A DNA stretch of 58,916 nt from Pseudomonas sp. 7P_10.2_Bac1 (GTDB taxonomy: Bacteria; Pseudomonadota; Gammaproteobacteria; Pseudomonadales; Pseudomonadaceae): positions 1-58,916 of the forward strand of contig NZ_JANLNV010000024.1 of assembly GCF_025465935.1 (NCBI RefSeq), read 5' to 3'. The notes under the pieces are model-generated. The model was not told where the DNA came from, searched no databases, and was given only the letters and a program-made list of their open reading frames with translations. The translations under genes and the position numbers were made by a program. This document shows positions 36,484-48,213 of the stretch, piece by piece. Position 1 is the first letter of the stretch. Every line of letters begins with the position of its first letter.

Positions 36484-37308
36484 TTACTTGCGACGACGGA
36501 CGATCATTTTGTCGGTACGCTTATTACCACGAGTCTTCGCGCCCTTAGTCGGGAAGCCCCATGGCGATACCGGATGACGACCACCAGAGGTACGACCTTC
36601 ACCACCACCATGTGGGTGGTCAACCGGGTTCATGGCAACACCACGAACGGTTGGGCGAACGCCACGCCAGCGTTTGGCACCAGCTTTACCCAGCGAACGC
36701 AGGCTGTGCTCGGAGTTCGAGACTTCACCCAGCGTTGCACGGCATTCAGCCAATACTTTGCGCATTTCACCAGAGCGCAGACGCAGGGTCACATAGACAC
36801 CTTCGCGAGCTACCAGCTGAGCCGAAGCACCAGCGGAACGTGCGATTTGCGCGCCTTTACCCGGCTTCAGTTCGATGCCGTGTACGGTGCTACCTACTGG
36901 AATGCTGCGCAGTTGCAGCGAGTTACCTGGCTTGATCGGAGCCAAAGCACCCGAGATCAGCTGGTCACCAGCACTCACGCCTTTAGGGGCGATGATGTAA
37001 CGGCGTTCGCCGTCTGCGTACAACATAAGAGCAATGTGAGCAGTACGGTTTGGATCGTATTCGATGCGCTCAACAGTGGCTGGGATGCCATCTTTGTCGT
37101 TGCGACGGAAGTCGACCAAACGGTAGTGCTGCTTATGACCACCACCGACGTGACGCGTGGTAATGCGGCCATTATTGTTACGACCACCAGACTTCGATTT
37201 TTTCTCGAGCAGCGGTGCGTGAGGAGCGCCTTTATGCAGCTCCTGGTTGACCACCTTGACCACATGACGGCGGCCAGGGGAAGTCGGTTTGCATTTAACG
37301 ATTGCCAT
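36484..37308 (-). CDS. rplB: 50S ribosomal protein L2
   Basis: One of the largest and most conserved 50S proteins, 274 residues, needed for subunit joining and peptidyl transfer. It begins [18 protein letters not shown] and contains [21 protein letters not shown]. The C-terminal loop [28 protein letters not shown] carries the conserved His near the catalytic centre. It lies 14 bases after rplW in the S10 operon. Confidence 0.98.
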   Translation of the reverse strand: MAIVKCKPTSPGRRHVVKVVNQELHKGAPHAPLLEKKSKSGGRNNNGRITTRHVGGGHKQHYRLVDFRRNDKDGIPATVERIEYDPNRTAHIALMLYADGERRYIIAPKGVSAGDQLISGALAPIKPGNSLQLRSIPVGSTVHGIELKPGKGAQIARSAGASAQLVAREGVYVTLRLRSGEMRKVLAECRATLGEVSNSEHSLRSLGKAGAKRWRGVRPTVRGVAMNPVDHPHGGGEGRTSGGRHPVSPWGFPTKGAKTRGNKRTDKMIVRRRK

Positions 37309-37322
37309 GATGCACCCCTTCC

Positions 37323-37622
37323 TTACTCAGCACTGCTGCTGAAATCGAGATCTTGGCCTGGCTGAAGGGAGATAACTGCCTTCTTCCAGTCATTACGCTT
37401 GCCCAAGCCGCGAGCGGTGCGCTTGCTCTTACCCAGAACGTTCAGGGTAGTAACACGCTCAACTTTCACGCTGAACAGGCTTTCGACGGCCTTCTTGATT
37501 TCCAGCTTGGTTGCGTCAGTAGCAACCTTGAAAACGAACTGGCCTTTCTTGTCTGCCAGAACCGTAGCCTTTTCGGAAACGTGCGGGCCAAGCAGAACTT
37601 TAAATACGCGTTCCTGGTTCAT
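37323..37622 (-). CDS. rplW: 50S ribosomal protein L23
   Basis: Tunnel-exit protein that docks trigger factor and signal recognition particle, 99 residues. It begins [20 protein letters not shown] and contains [20 protein letters not shown] and [16 protein letters not shown]. Its ATG overlaps the rplD stop by four bases, which suggests coupled translation. Confidence 0.98.
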
Positions 37623-38221
37623 CCCAGCAGCTCCTCGAATTTCTTCACGGCCGACACGGTGATCAACACCTTGTCGTATGCGATCAGACTAACTGGATCG
37701 GAACCTTGTACGTCACGTACATCAACGTGCGGGAGGTTACGAGCAGCCAGGTACAGGTTCTGATCAACAACTTCGGACACGATCAGGACATCAGTCAGAC
37801 CCATGCCATTCAGTTTGTTCAGCAGATCTTTGGTTTTTGGCGCTTCTACAGCGAAGTCCTGAACCACGACCAGACGATCAGTACGCACCAGTTCAGCAAG
37901 GATGGAGCGCAGTGCTGCGCGGTACATCTTCTTGTTGAGCTTCTGAGAGTGATCTTGTGGACGAGCTGCGAAAGTGGTACCGCCGCCACGCCAGATTGGG
38001 CTACGGATAGTACCGGCACGAGCACGGCCAGTACCTTTCTGACGCCAAGGGCGCTTACCGCCACCACGGACATCAGAACGGGTCTTTTGCTGTTTGCTAC
38101 CTTGACGGCCGCCGGCCATGTAGGCCACGACTGCTTGGTGAACCAGCGTCTCGTTGAATTCGCCGCCGAAAGTCAGTTCGGAAACTTCGATCGCTTGAGC
38201 GTCATTTACGTTTAATTGCAT
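37619..38221 (-). CDS. rplD: 50S ribosomal protein L4
   Basis: Tunnel-constriction protein of 200 residues. In E. coli it also represses its own S10 operon. The long loop that reaches the tunnel is [34 protein letters not shown], with the residues tied to macrolide resistance (KGTGRAR) unchanged. It lies 12 bases after rplC and overlaps rplW. Whether L4 autoregulation exists in this genus cannot be read from the short rpsJ leader. Confidence 0.98.
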
Positions 38222-38233
38222 GTCAGCTTCCCC

Positions 38234-38869
38234 TTAACCGCGAGCCTTGGCCGCTGGACGTACAACCAGGTTGCCGCCAGTAGCGCCAGGAACAGCACCC
38301 TTGACCAACAACAGATTGCGTTCAGCGTCGACGCGCACTACTTCGAGGGACTGCACGGTCACGCGCTCAGCGCCCATATGACCGGACATTTTCTTGCCCT
38401 TGAATACACGACCAGGAGTCTGGCACTGGCCAATAGAGCCCGGGACGCGGTGGGAAACGGAGTTACCGTGAGTGTTATCTTGGCCACGGAAATTCCAACG
38501 CTTGATCGTACCCTGGAAGCCTTTACCTTTGGACTGACCGGTTACATCAACCAGTTGACCAGCAGCGAAGATCTCAGCGTTGATCAGATCGCCTGCTTTG
38601 TATTCGCCTTCTTCAAGACGGAATTCCAGCACAGTACGACCAGCAGCAACGTTTGCCTTGGCGAAGTGACCCGCCTGAGCAGCTGTTACACGCGAAGCGC
38701 GACGCTCGCCGACAGTGACTTGCACTGCACGATAGCCATCGGTTTCTTCAGTTTTGAACTGGGTGACGCGATTCGGCTCGATCTCAATGACCGTGACCGG
38801 AATGGAGACACCTTCTTCGGTGAAAATACGGGTCATACCGCATTTACGACCGACTACACCAATAGTCAT
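38234..38869 (-). CDS. rplC: 50S ribosomal protein L3
   Basis: Early-assembly protein of 211 residues reaching toward the peptidyl transferase centre. It begins [20 protein letters not shown] and contains [49 protein letters not shown] and the Gln (in GSIGQCQ) methylated by PrmB in relatives. The frame is open 11 codons upstream; ATG at 38869 matches the family. It lies 81 bases after rpsJ in the S10 operon. Confidence 0.98.
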   Translation of the reverse strand: MTIGVVGRKCGMTRIFTEEGVSIPVTVIEIEPNRVTQFKTEETDGYRAVQVTVGERRASRVTAAQAGHFAKANVAAGRTVLEFRLEEGEYKAGDLINAEIFAAGQLVDVTGQSKGKGFQGTIKRWNFRGQDNTHGNSVSHRVPGSIGQCQTPGRVFKGKKMSGHMGAERVTVQSLEVVRVDAERNLLLVKGAVPGATGGNLVVRPAAKARG

Positions 38870-38950
38870 GTTGTAAACCTCATGAGTGTACGGGGCTTTC
38901 ACCCGCTATGGCCGCCCATTTCAGAGCGTTACACGACTAAGACCCGAGTC

Positions 38951-39262
38951 TTAGCCGAGGCTGATCTGCACTTCCACACCGGCCGCAAGATCAAGCTTCA
39001 TAAGTGCATCAACGGTTTTATCCGTTGGCTGGACGATGTCCAGAACGCGCTTATGAGTGCGGATCTCGTACTGGTCACGCGCGTCTTTGTTGACGTGCGG
39101 GGAGACCAGAACGGTGAACCGCTCTTTACGGGTAGGCAGTGGAATTGGACCACGCACTTGAGCACCAGTACGTTTCGCGGTTTCCACGATTTCCTGGGTT
39201 GATTGGTCGATCAGGCGATGGTCAAAAGCCTTCAACCTGATACGGATTTGCTGATTTTGCAT
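38951..39262 (-). CDS. rpsJ: 30S ribosomal protein S10 (NusE)
   Basis: Head protein of the 30S subunit, 103 residues, and also transcription factor NusE, which binds NusB and NusG. It begins [20 protein letters not shown] and contains [20 protein letters not shown] (the ribosome-binding loop) and [16 protein letters not shown]. It is the first gene of the S10 operon, with a near-consensus promoter about 65 bases before it. NusB and NusG are both encoded in this window too. Confidence 0.98.
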
Positions 39263-39325
39263 TGGATTTCAGACTCCAGATTGCTGTTCCCACCGAGCGC
39301 AATACGCCCGTTAAAAGGAGGCGCA

Positions 39326-39354
39326 ATTCTATAGACGACCCCACTAGGTGTCAA
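39326..39354 (-). promoter_or_regulatory. S10 operon promoter (rpsJ)
   Basis: On the minus strand a perfect -35 (TTGACA) and a -10 TAGAAT are spaced by exactly 17 bases, ending 64 bases before the rpsJ start. It begins seven bases after the tuf terminator. This is one of the two best sigma70 promoters in the window and shows that the S10 operon is started separately from the str operon. Confidence 0.88.
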
Positions 39355-39360
39355 CTCAAT

Positions 39361-39391
39361 AAAAAAAGCCCCCGCTAAGCGGGGGCTTTTT
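39361..39391 (-). terminator. Intrinsic terminator after tuf
   Basis: GAAAAAGCCCCCGC - TTA - GCGGGGGCTTTTTTT on the minus strand: a GC-rich stem with a 3-base loop and a strong U-run, 15 bases after the tuf stop codon. It ends the str operon. Confidence 0.93.
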
Positions 39392-39405
39392 CATGCAATC
39401 ATCGA

Positions 39406-40599
39406 TTACTCGATGATTTTGGCTACGACGCCAGCGCCGACGGTACGACCGCCTTCACGGATAGCGAAACGCAGACCATCTTCCATTGCGATGGTTTTGA
39501 TCAGGGTAACAGTCATTTGAATGTTGTCACCTGGCATAACCATTTCAACGCCTTCTGGCAGTTCGCAGTTACCAGTCACGTCAGTAGTACGGAAGTAGAA
39601 CTGTGGACGGTAGCCTTTGAAGAAAGGAGTATGACGACCACCTTCTTCTTTGCTCAGAACGTAAACTTCTGCGGTGAACTTGGTGTGAGGCTTAACAGTA
39701 CCTGGCTTAACCAGAACCTGACCACGCTCAACGTCGTCACGCTTAGTACCACGCAGCAGAACGCCGCAGTTCTCGCCAGCACGACCTTCGTCGAGCAGTT
39801 TGCGGAACATTTCAACGCCGGTGCAAGTGGTAGCAGTGGTGTCACGGAGACCAACGATTTCCAGCGGGTCTTGTACGCGAACGATACCGCGCTCGATACG
39901 ACCAGTCACAACAGTACCGCGACCAGAGATCGAGAATACGTCTTCGATTGGCATCAGGAACGGCTTGTCAGTCAGACGTACTGGCTCTGGGATGTAGCTG
40001 TCCAGAGTTTCAACCAGTTTACGAACGGCAGTGGTGCCCATTTCGTTGTCGTCCAGACCTTCCAGAGCCATACGAGCAGAACCGATGATGATTGGAGTGT
40101 CATCACCTGGGAAGTCGTAAGTGCTCAGCAGATCGCGCACTTCCATCTCAACCAGTTCCAGCAGCTCAGCGTCGTCTACCAGGTCAGCCTTGTTCAGGAA
40201 AACCACGATGTACGGAACGCCTACCTGACGGGACAGCAGGATGTGCTCACGGGTTTGTGGCATCGGGCCATCAGCAGCCGAACATACCAGGATCGCGCCG
40301 TCCATCTGGGCAGCACCAGTGATCATGTTCTTCACGTAGTCAGCGTGACCTGGGCAGTCAACGTGAGCGTAGTGACGAATAGTCGAGTTGTACTCAACGT
40401 GCGCAGTGTTGATGGTGATACCACGAGCTTTTTCTTCTGGCGCGCTGTCGATCTTGTCGAAGTCAACACGAGCAGAACCGAAAACTTCGGAGCAAACACG
40501 CGTCAGAGCTGCAGTCAGTGTGGTTTTACCATGGTCAACGTGACCGATGGTGCCAACGTTGACGTGCGGTAGGGAACGATCAAATTTTTCTTTAGCCAC
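39406..40599 (-). CDS. tuf: Elongation factor Tu (only tuf copy in the window)
   Basis: GTPase that carries aminoacyl-tRNA to the ribosome, 397 residues. G1 is [10 protein letters not shown] (about 19-28), G3 is [11 protein letters not shown], and G4 is NKADLVDD. Domains 2 and 3 follow with the usual [14 protein letters not shown] and [18 protein letters not shown]. It is the last gene of the str operon (35 bases after fusA) with a strong terminator. Other Pseudomonas species have a second copy, tufB, between tRNA-Thr and tRNA-Trp; that copy is missing here, so this may be the sole EF-Tu gene. Confidence 0.98.
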   Translation of the reverse strand: MAKEKFDRSLPHVNVGTIGHVDHGKTTLTAALTRVCSEVFGSARVDFDKIDSAPEEKARGITINTAHVEYNSTIRHYAHVDCPGHADYVKNMITGAAQMDGAILVCSAADGPMPQTREHILLSRQVGVPYIVVFLNKADLVDDAELLELVEMEVRDLLSTYDFPGDDTPIIIGSARMALEGLDDNEMGTTAVRKLVETLDSYIPEPVRLTDKPFLMPIEDVFSISGRGTVVTGRIERGIVRVQDPLEIVGLRDTTATTCTGVEMFRKLLDEGRAGENCGVLLRGTKRDDVERGQVLVKPGTVKPHTKFTAEVYVLSKEEGGRHTPFFKGYRPQFYFRTTDVTGNCELPEGVEMVMPGDNIQMTVTLIKTIAMEDGLRFAIREGGRTVGAGVVAKIIE

Positions 40600-40634
40600 G
40601 ACAATTAACTCCTTGCCTAAAGGACTGAACTAAA

Positions 40635-42737
40635 TCAGCCTTGTTTTTTAGTAACAGCATCGACGATGTGCGACGGCGCTGTATCGTATTTTTTGAATTC
40701 CATAGAGTAGCTTGCGCGACCCTGAGACATGGAACGAACGTCGGTCGCATAACCAAACATTTCACCCAACGGAACCTCGGCACGAATTACTTTGCCGGAA
40801 ACCGTATCTTCCATACCCTGGATCATGCCGCGACGACGGTTCAGGTCGCCCATCACGTCACCCATATAGTCTTCAGGTGTAACAACCTCTACCGCCATGA
40901 TCGGCTCAAGCAGCTCACCGCCACCTTTGGTAGCCAGTTGCTTGGTCGCCATGGAAGCAGCCACCTTAAACGCCATCTCGTTGGAGTCGACGTCGTGGTA
41001 AGAACCATCAAACACGGTAGCCTTCAGGCCGATCAGCGGATAGCCGGCAACAACACCGTTCTTCATCTGCTCTTCGATACCCTTCTGGATAGCCGGGATG
41101 TATTCCTTAGGAACCACACCACCTACCACTTCGTTCACGAACTGCAGACCTTCCTGACCTTCGTCAGCAGGTGCAAAACGGATCCAGCAGTGACCAAACT
41201 GGCCACGACCGCCGGACTGACGAACGAACTTGCCTTCGATCTCACAGTTCTTCGTGATGCGCTCACGATAGGAAACCTGAGGCTTACCGATGTTGGCTTC
41301 GACGTTGAACTCACGCTTCATCCGGTCAACCAGGATGTCGAGGTGCAATTCGCCCATACCAGAGATGATCGTTTGACCAGTCTCTTCATCAGTTTTAACG
41401 CGGAAAGACGGGTCTTCCTGAGCCAGCTTGCCCAGTGCGATACCCATTTTTTCCTGGTCATCCTTGGTTTTAGGCTCAACAGCAACCGAAATAACCGGCT
41501 CCGGGAAGTCCATGCGAACCAGGATGATTGGCTTGTCAGCGTTGCACAAGGTTTCACCAGTGGTGACGTCCTTCATGCCGATCAAGGCCGCGATGTCACC
41601 AGCGCGTACTTCCTTGATCTCTTCGCGGGCGTTAGCGTGCATTTGCACCATACGACCCACGCGCTCTTTCTTGCCTTTAACCGAGTTGATTACGCCGTCA
41701 CCGGAGTTCAATACGCCCGAGTAAACGCGGACGAAGGTCAAAGTACCCACGAATGGGTCAGTTGCGATCTTGAACGCCAAAGCCGAGAACGGTTCTGCGT
41801 CGTCTGCATGACGCTCCAGCTCGACAGTCTCGTCATCAGGGTCAGTACCCTTGATGGCAGGAATGTCTACCGGGGCTGGCAGGTAGTCGATCACGGCGTC
41901 GAGAACCAGGGGAACACCCTTGTTCTTGAAGGAAGAACCGCAAACAGCCAAAACGATTTCGCCGGCGATAGTACGCTGACGCAGAGCCGCTTTGATTTCC
42001 GGGATGGTGAGTTCTTCACCTTCCAGGTACTTGTTCATCAGCTCTTCGCTGGCTTCGGCCGCAGCCTCAACCATGTTGCTGCGCCACTCTTCAGCCAACT
42101 CTTGCAGTTCTGCAGGAATAGCTTCGCGACGAGCAGTCATACCTTTGTCAGCATCGCTCCAGTAAACCGCTTCCATGGTCATCAGATCGATCTGACCCTG
42201 GAAGTTGTCTTCGGAACCGATAGCCAACTGGATAGGCACCGGAGTGTGACCCAGACGAGTTTTGATCTGACCGATCACGCGCAGGAAGTTCGCGCCAGCA
42301 CGGTCCATCTTGTTAACGTAAACAAGACGTGGAACGCCGTACTTGTTGGCTTGACGCCATACGGTTTCGGACTGAGGCTCAACACCCGAGGTGCCGCAGA
42401 ACACAACAACCGCACCATCGAGCACACGCAGGGAACGTTCAACTTCAATAGTGAAGTCTACGTGACCCGGGGTATCGATTACGTTGAAGCGGTAGTTATC
42501 GTACTGCTTGTTGGAACCCTGCCAAAAAGTAGTGATCGCAGCAGAAGTAATGGTAATACCACGCTCCTGCTCCTGCACCATCCAGTCCGTGGTCGCGGCG
42601 CCATCATGCACCTCGCCCATCTTGTGACTTTTGCCAGTGTAAAAAAGTACCCGCTCAGTAGTCGTGGTTTTACCCGCGTCCACGTGTGCACAGATACCAA
42701 TGTTACGGTAGCGGTTAATCGGTGTAGTACGAGCCAT
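40635..42737 (-). CDS. fusA: Elongation factor G
   Basis: Translocation GTPase, 700 residues. G1 is [16 protein letters not shown]3 is [12 protein letters not shown], and G4 is NKMDRAG. Domain II has [13 protein letters not shown] and domain IV has the [13 protein letters not shown] stretch and the tip around [12 protein letters not shown]. It starts [15 protein letters not shown] at ATG 42737, 30 bases after rpsG. A second EF-G gene (fusA2 in some Pseudomonas) is not in the window. It belongs to the str operon rpsL-rpsG-fusA-tuf. Confidence 0.98.
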   Translation of the reverse strand: MARTTPINRYRNIGICAHVDAGKTTTTERVLFYTGKSHKMGEVHDGAATTDWMVQEQERGITITSAAITTFWQGSNKQYDNYRFNVIDTPGHVDFTIEVERSLRVLDGAVVVFCGTSGVEPQSETVWRQANKYGVPRLVYVNKMDRAGANFLRVIGQIKTRLGHTPVPIQLAIGSEDNFQGQIDLMTMEAVYWSDADKGMTARREAIPAELQELAEEWRSNMVEAAAEASEELMNKYLEGEELTIPEIKAALRQRTIAGEIVLAVCGSSFKNKGVPLVLDAVIDYLPAPVDIPAIKGTDPDDETVELERHADDAEPFSALAFKIATDPFVGTLTFVRVYSGVLNSGDGVINSVKGKKERVGRMVQMHANAREEIKEVRAGDIAALIGMKDVTTGETLCNADKPIILVRMDFPEPVISVAVEPKTKDDQEKMGIALGKLAQEDPSFRVKTDEETGQTIISGMGELHLDILVDRMKREFNVEANIGKPQVSYRERITKNCEIEGKFVRQSGGRGQFGHCWIRFAPADEGQEGLQFVNEVVGGVVPKEYIPAIQKGIEEQMKNGVVAGYPLIGLKATVFDGSYHDVDSNEMAFKVAASMATKQLATKGGGELLEPIMAVEVVTPEDYMGDVMGDLNRRRGMIQGMEDTVSGKVIRAEVPLGEMFGYATDVRSMSQGRASYSMEFKKYDTAPSHIVDAVTKKQG

Positions 42738-42767
42738 AAAGCCCTCGCAAAGTGAATAGCGCTGAAA

Positions 42768-43259
<492 letters not shown>

Positions 43260-43361
43260 TCAGGTTAGCTCGGGACCATTACATCCTGAGGATGCACGCC
43301 CGACCTTACTCTTATCGACTCAGAAAAAAAGAAATCTGCATTATTTACCAACTACCGAAAA

Positions 43362-43733
43362 CTATTTCGGCTTCTTGGTACCGTACTTCGAACGACCTTG
43401 GTTACGACCTTTAACGCCGGAAGTATCCAAAGAGCCGCGAACGGTGTGATAACGAACACCTGGCAAGTCTTTTACACGACCGCCACGAATCAGTACCACG
43501 CTGTGCTCTTGCAGGTTGTGACCTTCACCACCGATGTACGAGGAAACCTCGAAACCGTTGGTCAGGCGCACACGGCATACTTTACGCAGTGCCGAGTTAG
43601 GTTTTTTCGGCGTAGTTGTATACACACGGGTGCATACGCCACGACGTTGCGGGCAGTTTTGCAGCGCAGGCACGTCGGATTTCTCGACGATACGCTTACG
43701 CGGCTGACGTACCAGCTGGTTGATAGTTGCCAT
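43362..43733 (-). CDS. rpsL: 30S ribosomal protein S12
   Basis: Decoding-centre protein, 123 residues. It begins [20 protein letters not shown]. The two streptomycin-determining loops are wild type: [13 protein letters not shown] (Lys43 region) and VRYHTVRG preceded by GGRVKDLPG (Lys88 region, with the Asp that is methylthiolated by RimO). It is first in the str operon. A promoter at 43825-43853 and an attenuator-like hairpin lie in its 216-base upstream region. Confidence 0.98.
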   Translation of the reverse strand: MATINQLVRQPRKRIVEKSDVPALQNCPQRRGVCTRVYTTTPKKPNSALRKVCRVRLTNGFEVSSYIGGEGHNLQEHSVVLIRGGRVKDLPGVRYHTVRGSLDTSGVKGRNQGRSKYGTKKPK

Positions 43734-43786
43734 CTACTAGCTCCACTGTTGTCTTGCGACGCTATTGTCTTACAAGAAAAGCAAAA

Positions 43787-43808
43787 TGGCGGGAACGAAT
43801 CCCCGCCA
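43787..43808 (-). terminator. Attenuator-like hairpin in the rpsL leader
   Basis: A 7-bp GC stem TGGCGGG / CCCGCCA with an 8-base loop, followed on the minus strand by ATTTTGCTTTTCTT, lies between the str promoter and rpsL. It has the look of an intrinsic attenuator and the position of the known Pseudomonas rpsL leader element (Rfam rpsL_psuedo); identity to that family is from memory. Confidence 0.6.
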
Positions 43809-43824
43809 AATTTAGGGGTACAAG

Positions 43825-43853
43825 AGTCTAAAGAGGATCCTGCCCCCAGTCAA
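43825..43853 (-). promoter_or_regulatory. str operon promoter (rpsL)
   Basis: On the minus strand, TTGACT and TAGACT are spaced by exactly 17 bases, about 90 bases before the rpsL start and 98 bases after the rpoC stop. The transcript would begin just ahead of the attenuator-like hairpin. Confidence 0.75.
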
Positions 43854-43949
43854 GGCAAGGCCCCGACCTTCCCACCCACCAAAGCTCGACTAAATGTCTC
43901 GATTCGATGAACGGAAAGGTCAGGGCCTACCCTTCATTTATCGCAGAAC

Positions 43950-46900
43950 TCAGTTACCGCTTGAGTTCAGCGCCTCGGTCAGTGCTGCTTCCACTTCACT
44001 GGCGCTCACGCGCAATGGCTTGTCTGCATCACGGCGGCGCTTGCGCTCGCTGTGGTAGGCCAAACCAGTACCTGCCGGGATCAGACGACCCACGACAACG
44101 TTTTCTTTCAGGCCGCGCAGGTAATCGCGCTTGCCGGTTACCGCAGCTTCGGTCAGTACGCGGGTAGTCTCTTGGAAAGAGGCCGCGGAGATGAACGACT
44201 CGGTAGACAGCGACGCCTTGGTGATACCCAACAGAACGCGAGTGAACTTAGACACAAACTTGTCTTCGTTACCCAGGCGCTCGTTCTCGACCAGTACCTG
44301 CGTCAGCTCCATCTGGTCGCCCTTGATGAACGAAGAATCGCCAGATTCGGAAATTTCAACTTTACGCAGCATCTGACGCAAGATGGTCTCGATGTGCTTG
44401 TCGTTGATCTTCACGCCTTGCAGACGGTAAACGTCTTGAATCTCGTTAACGATGTACTTGGCCAGCGCACTCACACCCAGCAGACGCAGGATATCGTGTG
44501 GATCGCTAGGACCGTCAGAGATAACTTCGCCGCGGTTCACTTGTTCGCCTTCGAAGACGTTCAGGTGACGCCACTTTGGAATCAGCTCTTCGTACGGGTC
44601 GCTACCGTCGTTCGGGGTAATAACCAGACGACGCTTGCCTTTGGTCTCTTTACCGAATGCAATGGTGCCACTGACTTCAGCCAAGATGGAGGCTTCTTTC
44701 GGACGACGCGCTTCGAACAAGTCAGCAACGCGTGGCAGACCACCGGTGATGTCTCGAGTTTTCGAAGTTTCTTGCGGAATACGAGCGATTACATCACCGA
44801 TCGCGATTTCCGCACCATCCGCTACACCTACCAATGCGTTTGCCGGCAGGAAATACTGAGCCGGTACGTCAGTACCAGGCAGCAACAGATCCTTACCATC
44901 AACACCTACCATCTTAACGGCCGGGCGGATTTCCTTACCGGCAGCTGGACGGTCTTTGACATCAAGCACTTCGATGTTGGTCATACCGGTCAATTCGTCG
45001 GTCTGACGCTTGATCGTGATGCCTTCTTCCATGCCTACATAGGTCACGGTACCTTTCATTTCGGTAACGATTGGGTGAGTGTGCGGGTCCCACTTGGCTA
45101 CGATCGAGCCAGCGTCAACCTTGTCACCTTCTTTAACCGAAATTACCGCACCGTAAGGCAGCTTGTAGCGCTCACGCTCACGACCGAAGTCATCAGCGAT
45201 TGCCAGCTCACCCGAACGCGATACCGCTACCAGGCAGCCATCTACACGCTCAACGTGCTTGAGGTTGTGCAGACGGACAGTACCGCCATTCTTGACCTGG
45301 ACGCTATCAGCAGCCGAGGTCCGGCTTGCCGCACCACCGATGTGGAACGTACGCATTGTCAGCTGGGTACCCGGCTCACCGATCGACTGCGCAGCGATTA
45401 CGCCGACAGCTTCACCGATGTTCACCAGATGACCACGAGCCAGATCGCGACCGTAGCATTTAGCGCAAATACCGAAACGGGTTTCACAGCTGATTGGCGA
45501 GCGAACGATTACTTCGTCGATGCTGTTGAGCTCGATGAACTCAACCCACTTCTCGTCAACCAGAGTGCCTGCCGGCACAATAACTTCATCCGTACCTGGC
45601 TTGAAGACGTCACGGGCGATAACACGACCCAATACACGCTCACCCAGCGGCTCTACTACGTCACCGCCTTCAATGTGCGGAGTCATCAACAAGCCGTGCT
45701 CGGTGCCGCAGTCGACTTCAGTTACTACCAAGTCTTGCGCTACGTCTACCAGACGACGCGTCAAGTAACCGGAGTTAGCTGTTTTCAAGGCGGTATCCGC
45801 CAGACCTTTACGAGCACCGTGAGTCGAGATGAAGTACTGAAGTACGCTCAGACCTTCACGGAAGTTTGCAGTAATAGGCGTTTCGATGATGGAGCCGTCT
45901 GGCTTAGCCATCAGACCACGCATACCAGCCAGCTGACGAATCTGCGCAGCAGAGCCCCGAGCGCCAGAGTCGGCCATCATGTACATGGAGTTGAACGACT
46001 CTTGCTCAACTTCCTTGCCGTGACGGTCAACAACCTTCTCTTTCGAGAGGTTCGACATCATTGCCTTGGACACTTCATCGTTAGCTTTCGACCAAAGGTC
46101 GATTACTTTGTTGTACTTCTCGCCCTGTGTTACCAGGCCCGAGGCGTACTGGCTTTCGATTTCTTTCACTTCGTCGGTAGCAGCACCGATGATGCGAGCT
46201 TTTTCGTCCGGGATAACGAAGTCGTTAACACCGATAGAAACGCCCGAAATAGTCGAATAAGCAAAACCGGTGTACATCAACTGGTCAGCGAAGATCACAG
46301 TCTCTTTCAAACCAACCACGCGATAGCACTGGTTGATCAGCTTGGAGATTGCCTTTTTCTTCATTGGCAAGTTGACGACGTCGTACGACAGACCTTTTGG
46401 AACAACCTGGAACAACAGCGCACGACCGACAGTTGTATCGACAATGCGGGTGTTGGTCACGCTGCCGCCATCACGATCGTTGACGGTTTCGGTGATCCGC
46501 ACTTTGACCTTGGCGTGCAGTGCGGCTTCGCCTGCACGGAACACACGGTCAACTTCCTGCAGATCGGCGAACACACGACCTTCGCCCTTGGCGTTGATCG
46601 CTTCACGGGTCATGTAATACAGACCCAATACAACGTCCTGCGAAGGAACGATGATTGGCTCACCGTTAGCTGGCGACAGAATGTTGTTAGTCGACATCAT
46701 CAACGCACGCGCTTCCAACTGGGCTTCCAGTGTCAGCGGTACGTGTACAGCCATTTGGTCGCCGTCAAAGTCGGCGTTGTACGCAGCACAAACCAGAGGG
46801 TGCAGCTGAATGGCTTTACCTTCGATCAGTACCGGTTCAAATGCCTGGATACCCAGACGGTGAAGCGTCGGCGCACGGTTGAGGAGGACCGGGTGTTCGC

Positions 46901-48149
46901 GAATAACTTCGGCGAGAACGTCCCACACCTCTGGCAGCTCGCGCTCAACCATTTTCTTGGCTGCTTTGATGGTGGTTGCGAGACCACGCATTTCAAGCTT
47001 GCCGAAAATGAACGGCTTGAACAGCTCGAGAGCCATTTTCTTAGGCAGACCGCACTGATGCAGACGCAGGGTCGGACCTACGGTAATTACCGAACGACCC
47101 GAATAGTCAACACGCTTACCGAGCAAGTTCTGACGGAAACGACCTTGCTTACCCTTGATCATGTCAGCCAAGGATTTCAGAGGGCGCTTGTTCGAACCGG
47201 TGATAGCACGGCCACGGCGACCGTTATCCAGCAAGGCGTCGACAGCTTCTTGCAACATACGCTTTTCGTTACGCACGATGATGTCCGGAGCGGACAGATC
47301 AAGCAGACGCTTCAAGCGGTTGTTACGGTTAATTACTCGACGATACAGATCGTTAAGATCGGAAGTCGCGAATCGACCGCCATCCAGCGGAACCAACGGA
47401 CGCAGATCTGGCGGCAGAACCGGCAGAACAGTCAGAACCATCCACTCAGGCAGGTTGCCGGAGCCCAGGAAGGCTTCCATCAGCTTCAAGCGTTTGGACA
47501 GCTTTTTGATTTTGGTTTCGGAGTTGGTTTGCGGAATTTCTTCACGCAGGCGGCCAATCTCGTGCTCCAGGTCGATAGCGTGCAACAGCTCACGGACAGC
47601 CTCGGCACCCATACGGGCATCGAAGTCGTCGCCGAACTCTTCCAGCGCTTCGAAATACTGCTCATCGTTCAGCAACTGACCTTTTTCAAGAGTGGTCATG
47701 CCTGGATCGATAACAACATAGCTCTCGAAGTAGAGAACACGTTCGATATCACGCAGAGTCATGTCCATCAGCAAGCCGATACGGGACGGCAGCGACTTCA
47801 GGAACCAGATGTGCGCAACTGGCGAAGCCAGTTCAATGTGAGCCATACGCTCACGACGGACCTTGGCCAGTGCAACTTCAACGCCGCACTTCTCACAGAT
47901 CACACCGCGATGTTTCAAGCGCTTGTACTTACCGCACAGGCACTCGTAATCCTTTACGGGGCCAAATATTTTGGCGCAGAAAAGGCCGTCACGCTCAGGC
48001 TTGAACGTACGGTAGTTGATGGTTTCCGGCTTCTTAACTTCACCGAACGACCACGAACGGATCATCTCAGGCGATGCCAATCCAATACGGATGGCGTCGA
48101 ACTCTTCGACTTGACCCTGGTTTTTCAGCAAATTCAGTAGGTCTTTCAA
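43950..48149 (-). CDS. rpoC: RNA polymerase beta' subunit
   Basis: Catalytic subunit of RNA polymerase, 1399 residues. The N-terminal zinc finger is [20 protein letters not shown] (about 70-89). The active-site magnesium loop is [15 protein letters not shown] (about 458). The second zinc site uses [16 protein letters not shown]. The trigger-loop and bridge-helix regions are ordinary. It follows rpoB by 64 bases. Its C-terminal part encodes the usual SI3 insertion of proteobacteria. No terminator of its own is evident before the rpsL promoter. Confidence 0.99.
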   Translation of the reverse strand: MKDLLNLLKNQGQVEEFDAIRIGLASPEMIRSWSFGEVKKPETINYRTFKPERDGLFCAKIFGPVKDYECLCGKYKRLKHRGVICEKCGVEVALAKVRRERMAHIELASPVAHIWFLKSLPSRIGLLMDMTLRDIERVLYFESYVVIDPGMTTLEKGQLLNDEQYFEALEEFGDDFDARMGAEAVRELLHAIDLEHEIGRLREEIPQTNSETKIKKLSKRLKLMEAFLGSGNLPEWMVLTVLPVLPPDLRPLVPLDGGRFATSDLNDLYRRVINRNNRLKRLLDLSAPDIIVRNEKRMLQEAVDALLDNGRRGRAITGSNKRPLKSLADMIKGKQGRFRQNLLGKRVDYSGRSVITVGPTLRLHQCGLPKKMALELFKPFIFGKLEMRGLATTIKAAKKMVERELPEVWDVLAEVIREHPVLLNRAPTLHRLGIQAFEPVLIEGKAIQLHPLVCAAYNADFDGDQMAVHVPLTLEAQLEARALMMSTNNILSPANGEPIIVPSQDVVLGLYYMTREAINAKGEGRVFADLQEVDRVFRAGEAALHAKVKVRITETVNDRDGGSVTNTRIVDTTVGRALLFQVVPKGLSYDVVNLPMKKKAISKLINQCYRVVGLKETVIFADQLMYTGFAYSTISGVSIGVNDFVIPDEKARIIGAATDEVKEIESQYASGLVTQGEKYNKVIDLWSKANDEVSKAMMSNLSKEKVVDRHGKEVEQESFNSMYMMADSGARGSAAQIRQLAGMRGLMAKPDGSIIETPITANFREGLSVLQYFISTHGARKGLADTALKTANSGYLTRRLVDVAQDLVVTEVDCGTEHGLLMTPHIEGGDVVEPLGERVLGRVIARDVFKPGTDEVIVPAGTLVDEKWVEFIELNSIDEVIVRSPISCETRFGICAKCYGRDLARGHLVNIGEAVGVIAAQSIGEPGTQLTMRTFHIGGAASRTSAADSVQVKNGGTVRLHNLKHVERVDGCLVAVSRSGELAIADDFGRERERYKLPYGAVISVKEGDKVDAGSIVAKWDPHTHPIVTEMKGTVTYVGMEEGITIKRQTDELTGMTNIEVLDVKDRPAAGKEIRPAVKMVGVDGKDLLLPGTDVPAQYFLPANALVGVADGAEIAIGDVIARIPQETSKTRDITGGLPRVADLFEARRPKEASILAEVSGTIAFGKETKGKRRLVITPNDGSDPYEELIPKWRHLNVFEGEQVNRGEVISDGPSDPHDILRLLGVSALAKYIVNEIQDVYRLQGVKINDKHIETILRQMLRKVEISESGDSSFIKGDQMELTQVLVENERLGNEDKFVSKFTRVLLGITKASLSTESFISAASFQETTRVLTEAAVTGKRDYLRGLKENVVVGRLIPAGTGLAYHSERKRRRDADKPLRVSASEVEAALTEALNSSGN

Positions 48150-48213
48150 GGCCTTTCCTCCTGGCGGAGCAGAGAGCGAGCAATCAGGCCCCGCTCTCGA
48201 TTCGCGTCACGTG

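Noticed and set aside
40641..42755. A 704-codon open frame antisense to fusA, and a similar one over tuf (39517-40572)
   Set aside because: Mirror of strongly biased coding sequence; no Shine-Dalgarno sequence or domain.
44052..48140. A 1362-codon open frame antisense to rpoC
   Set aside because: Same codon-bias cause as for rpoB; no independent start signals or recognisable protein.
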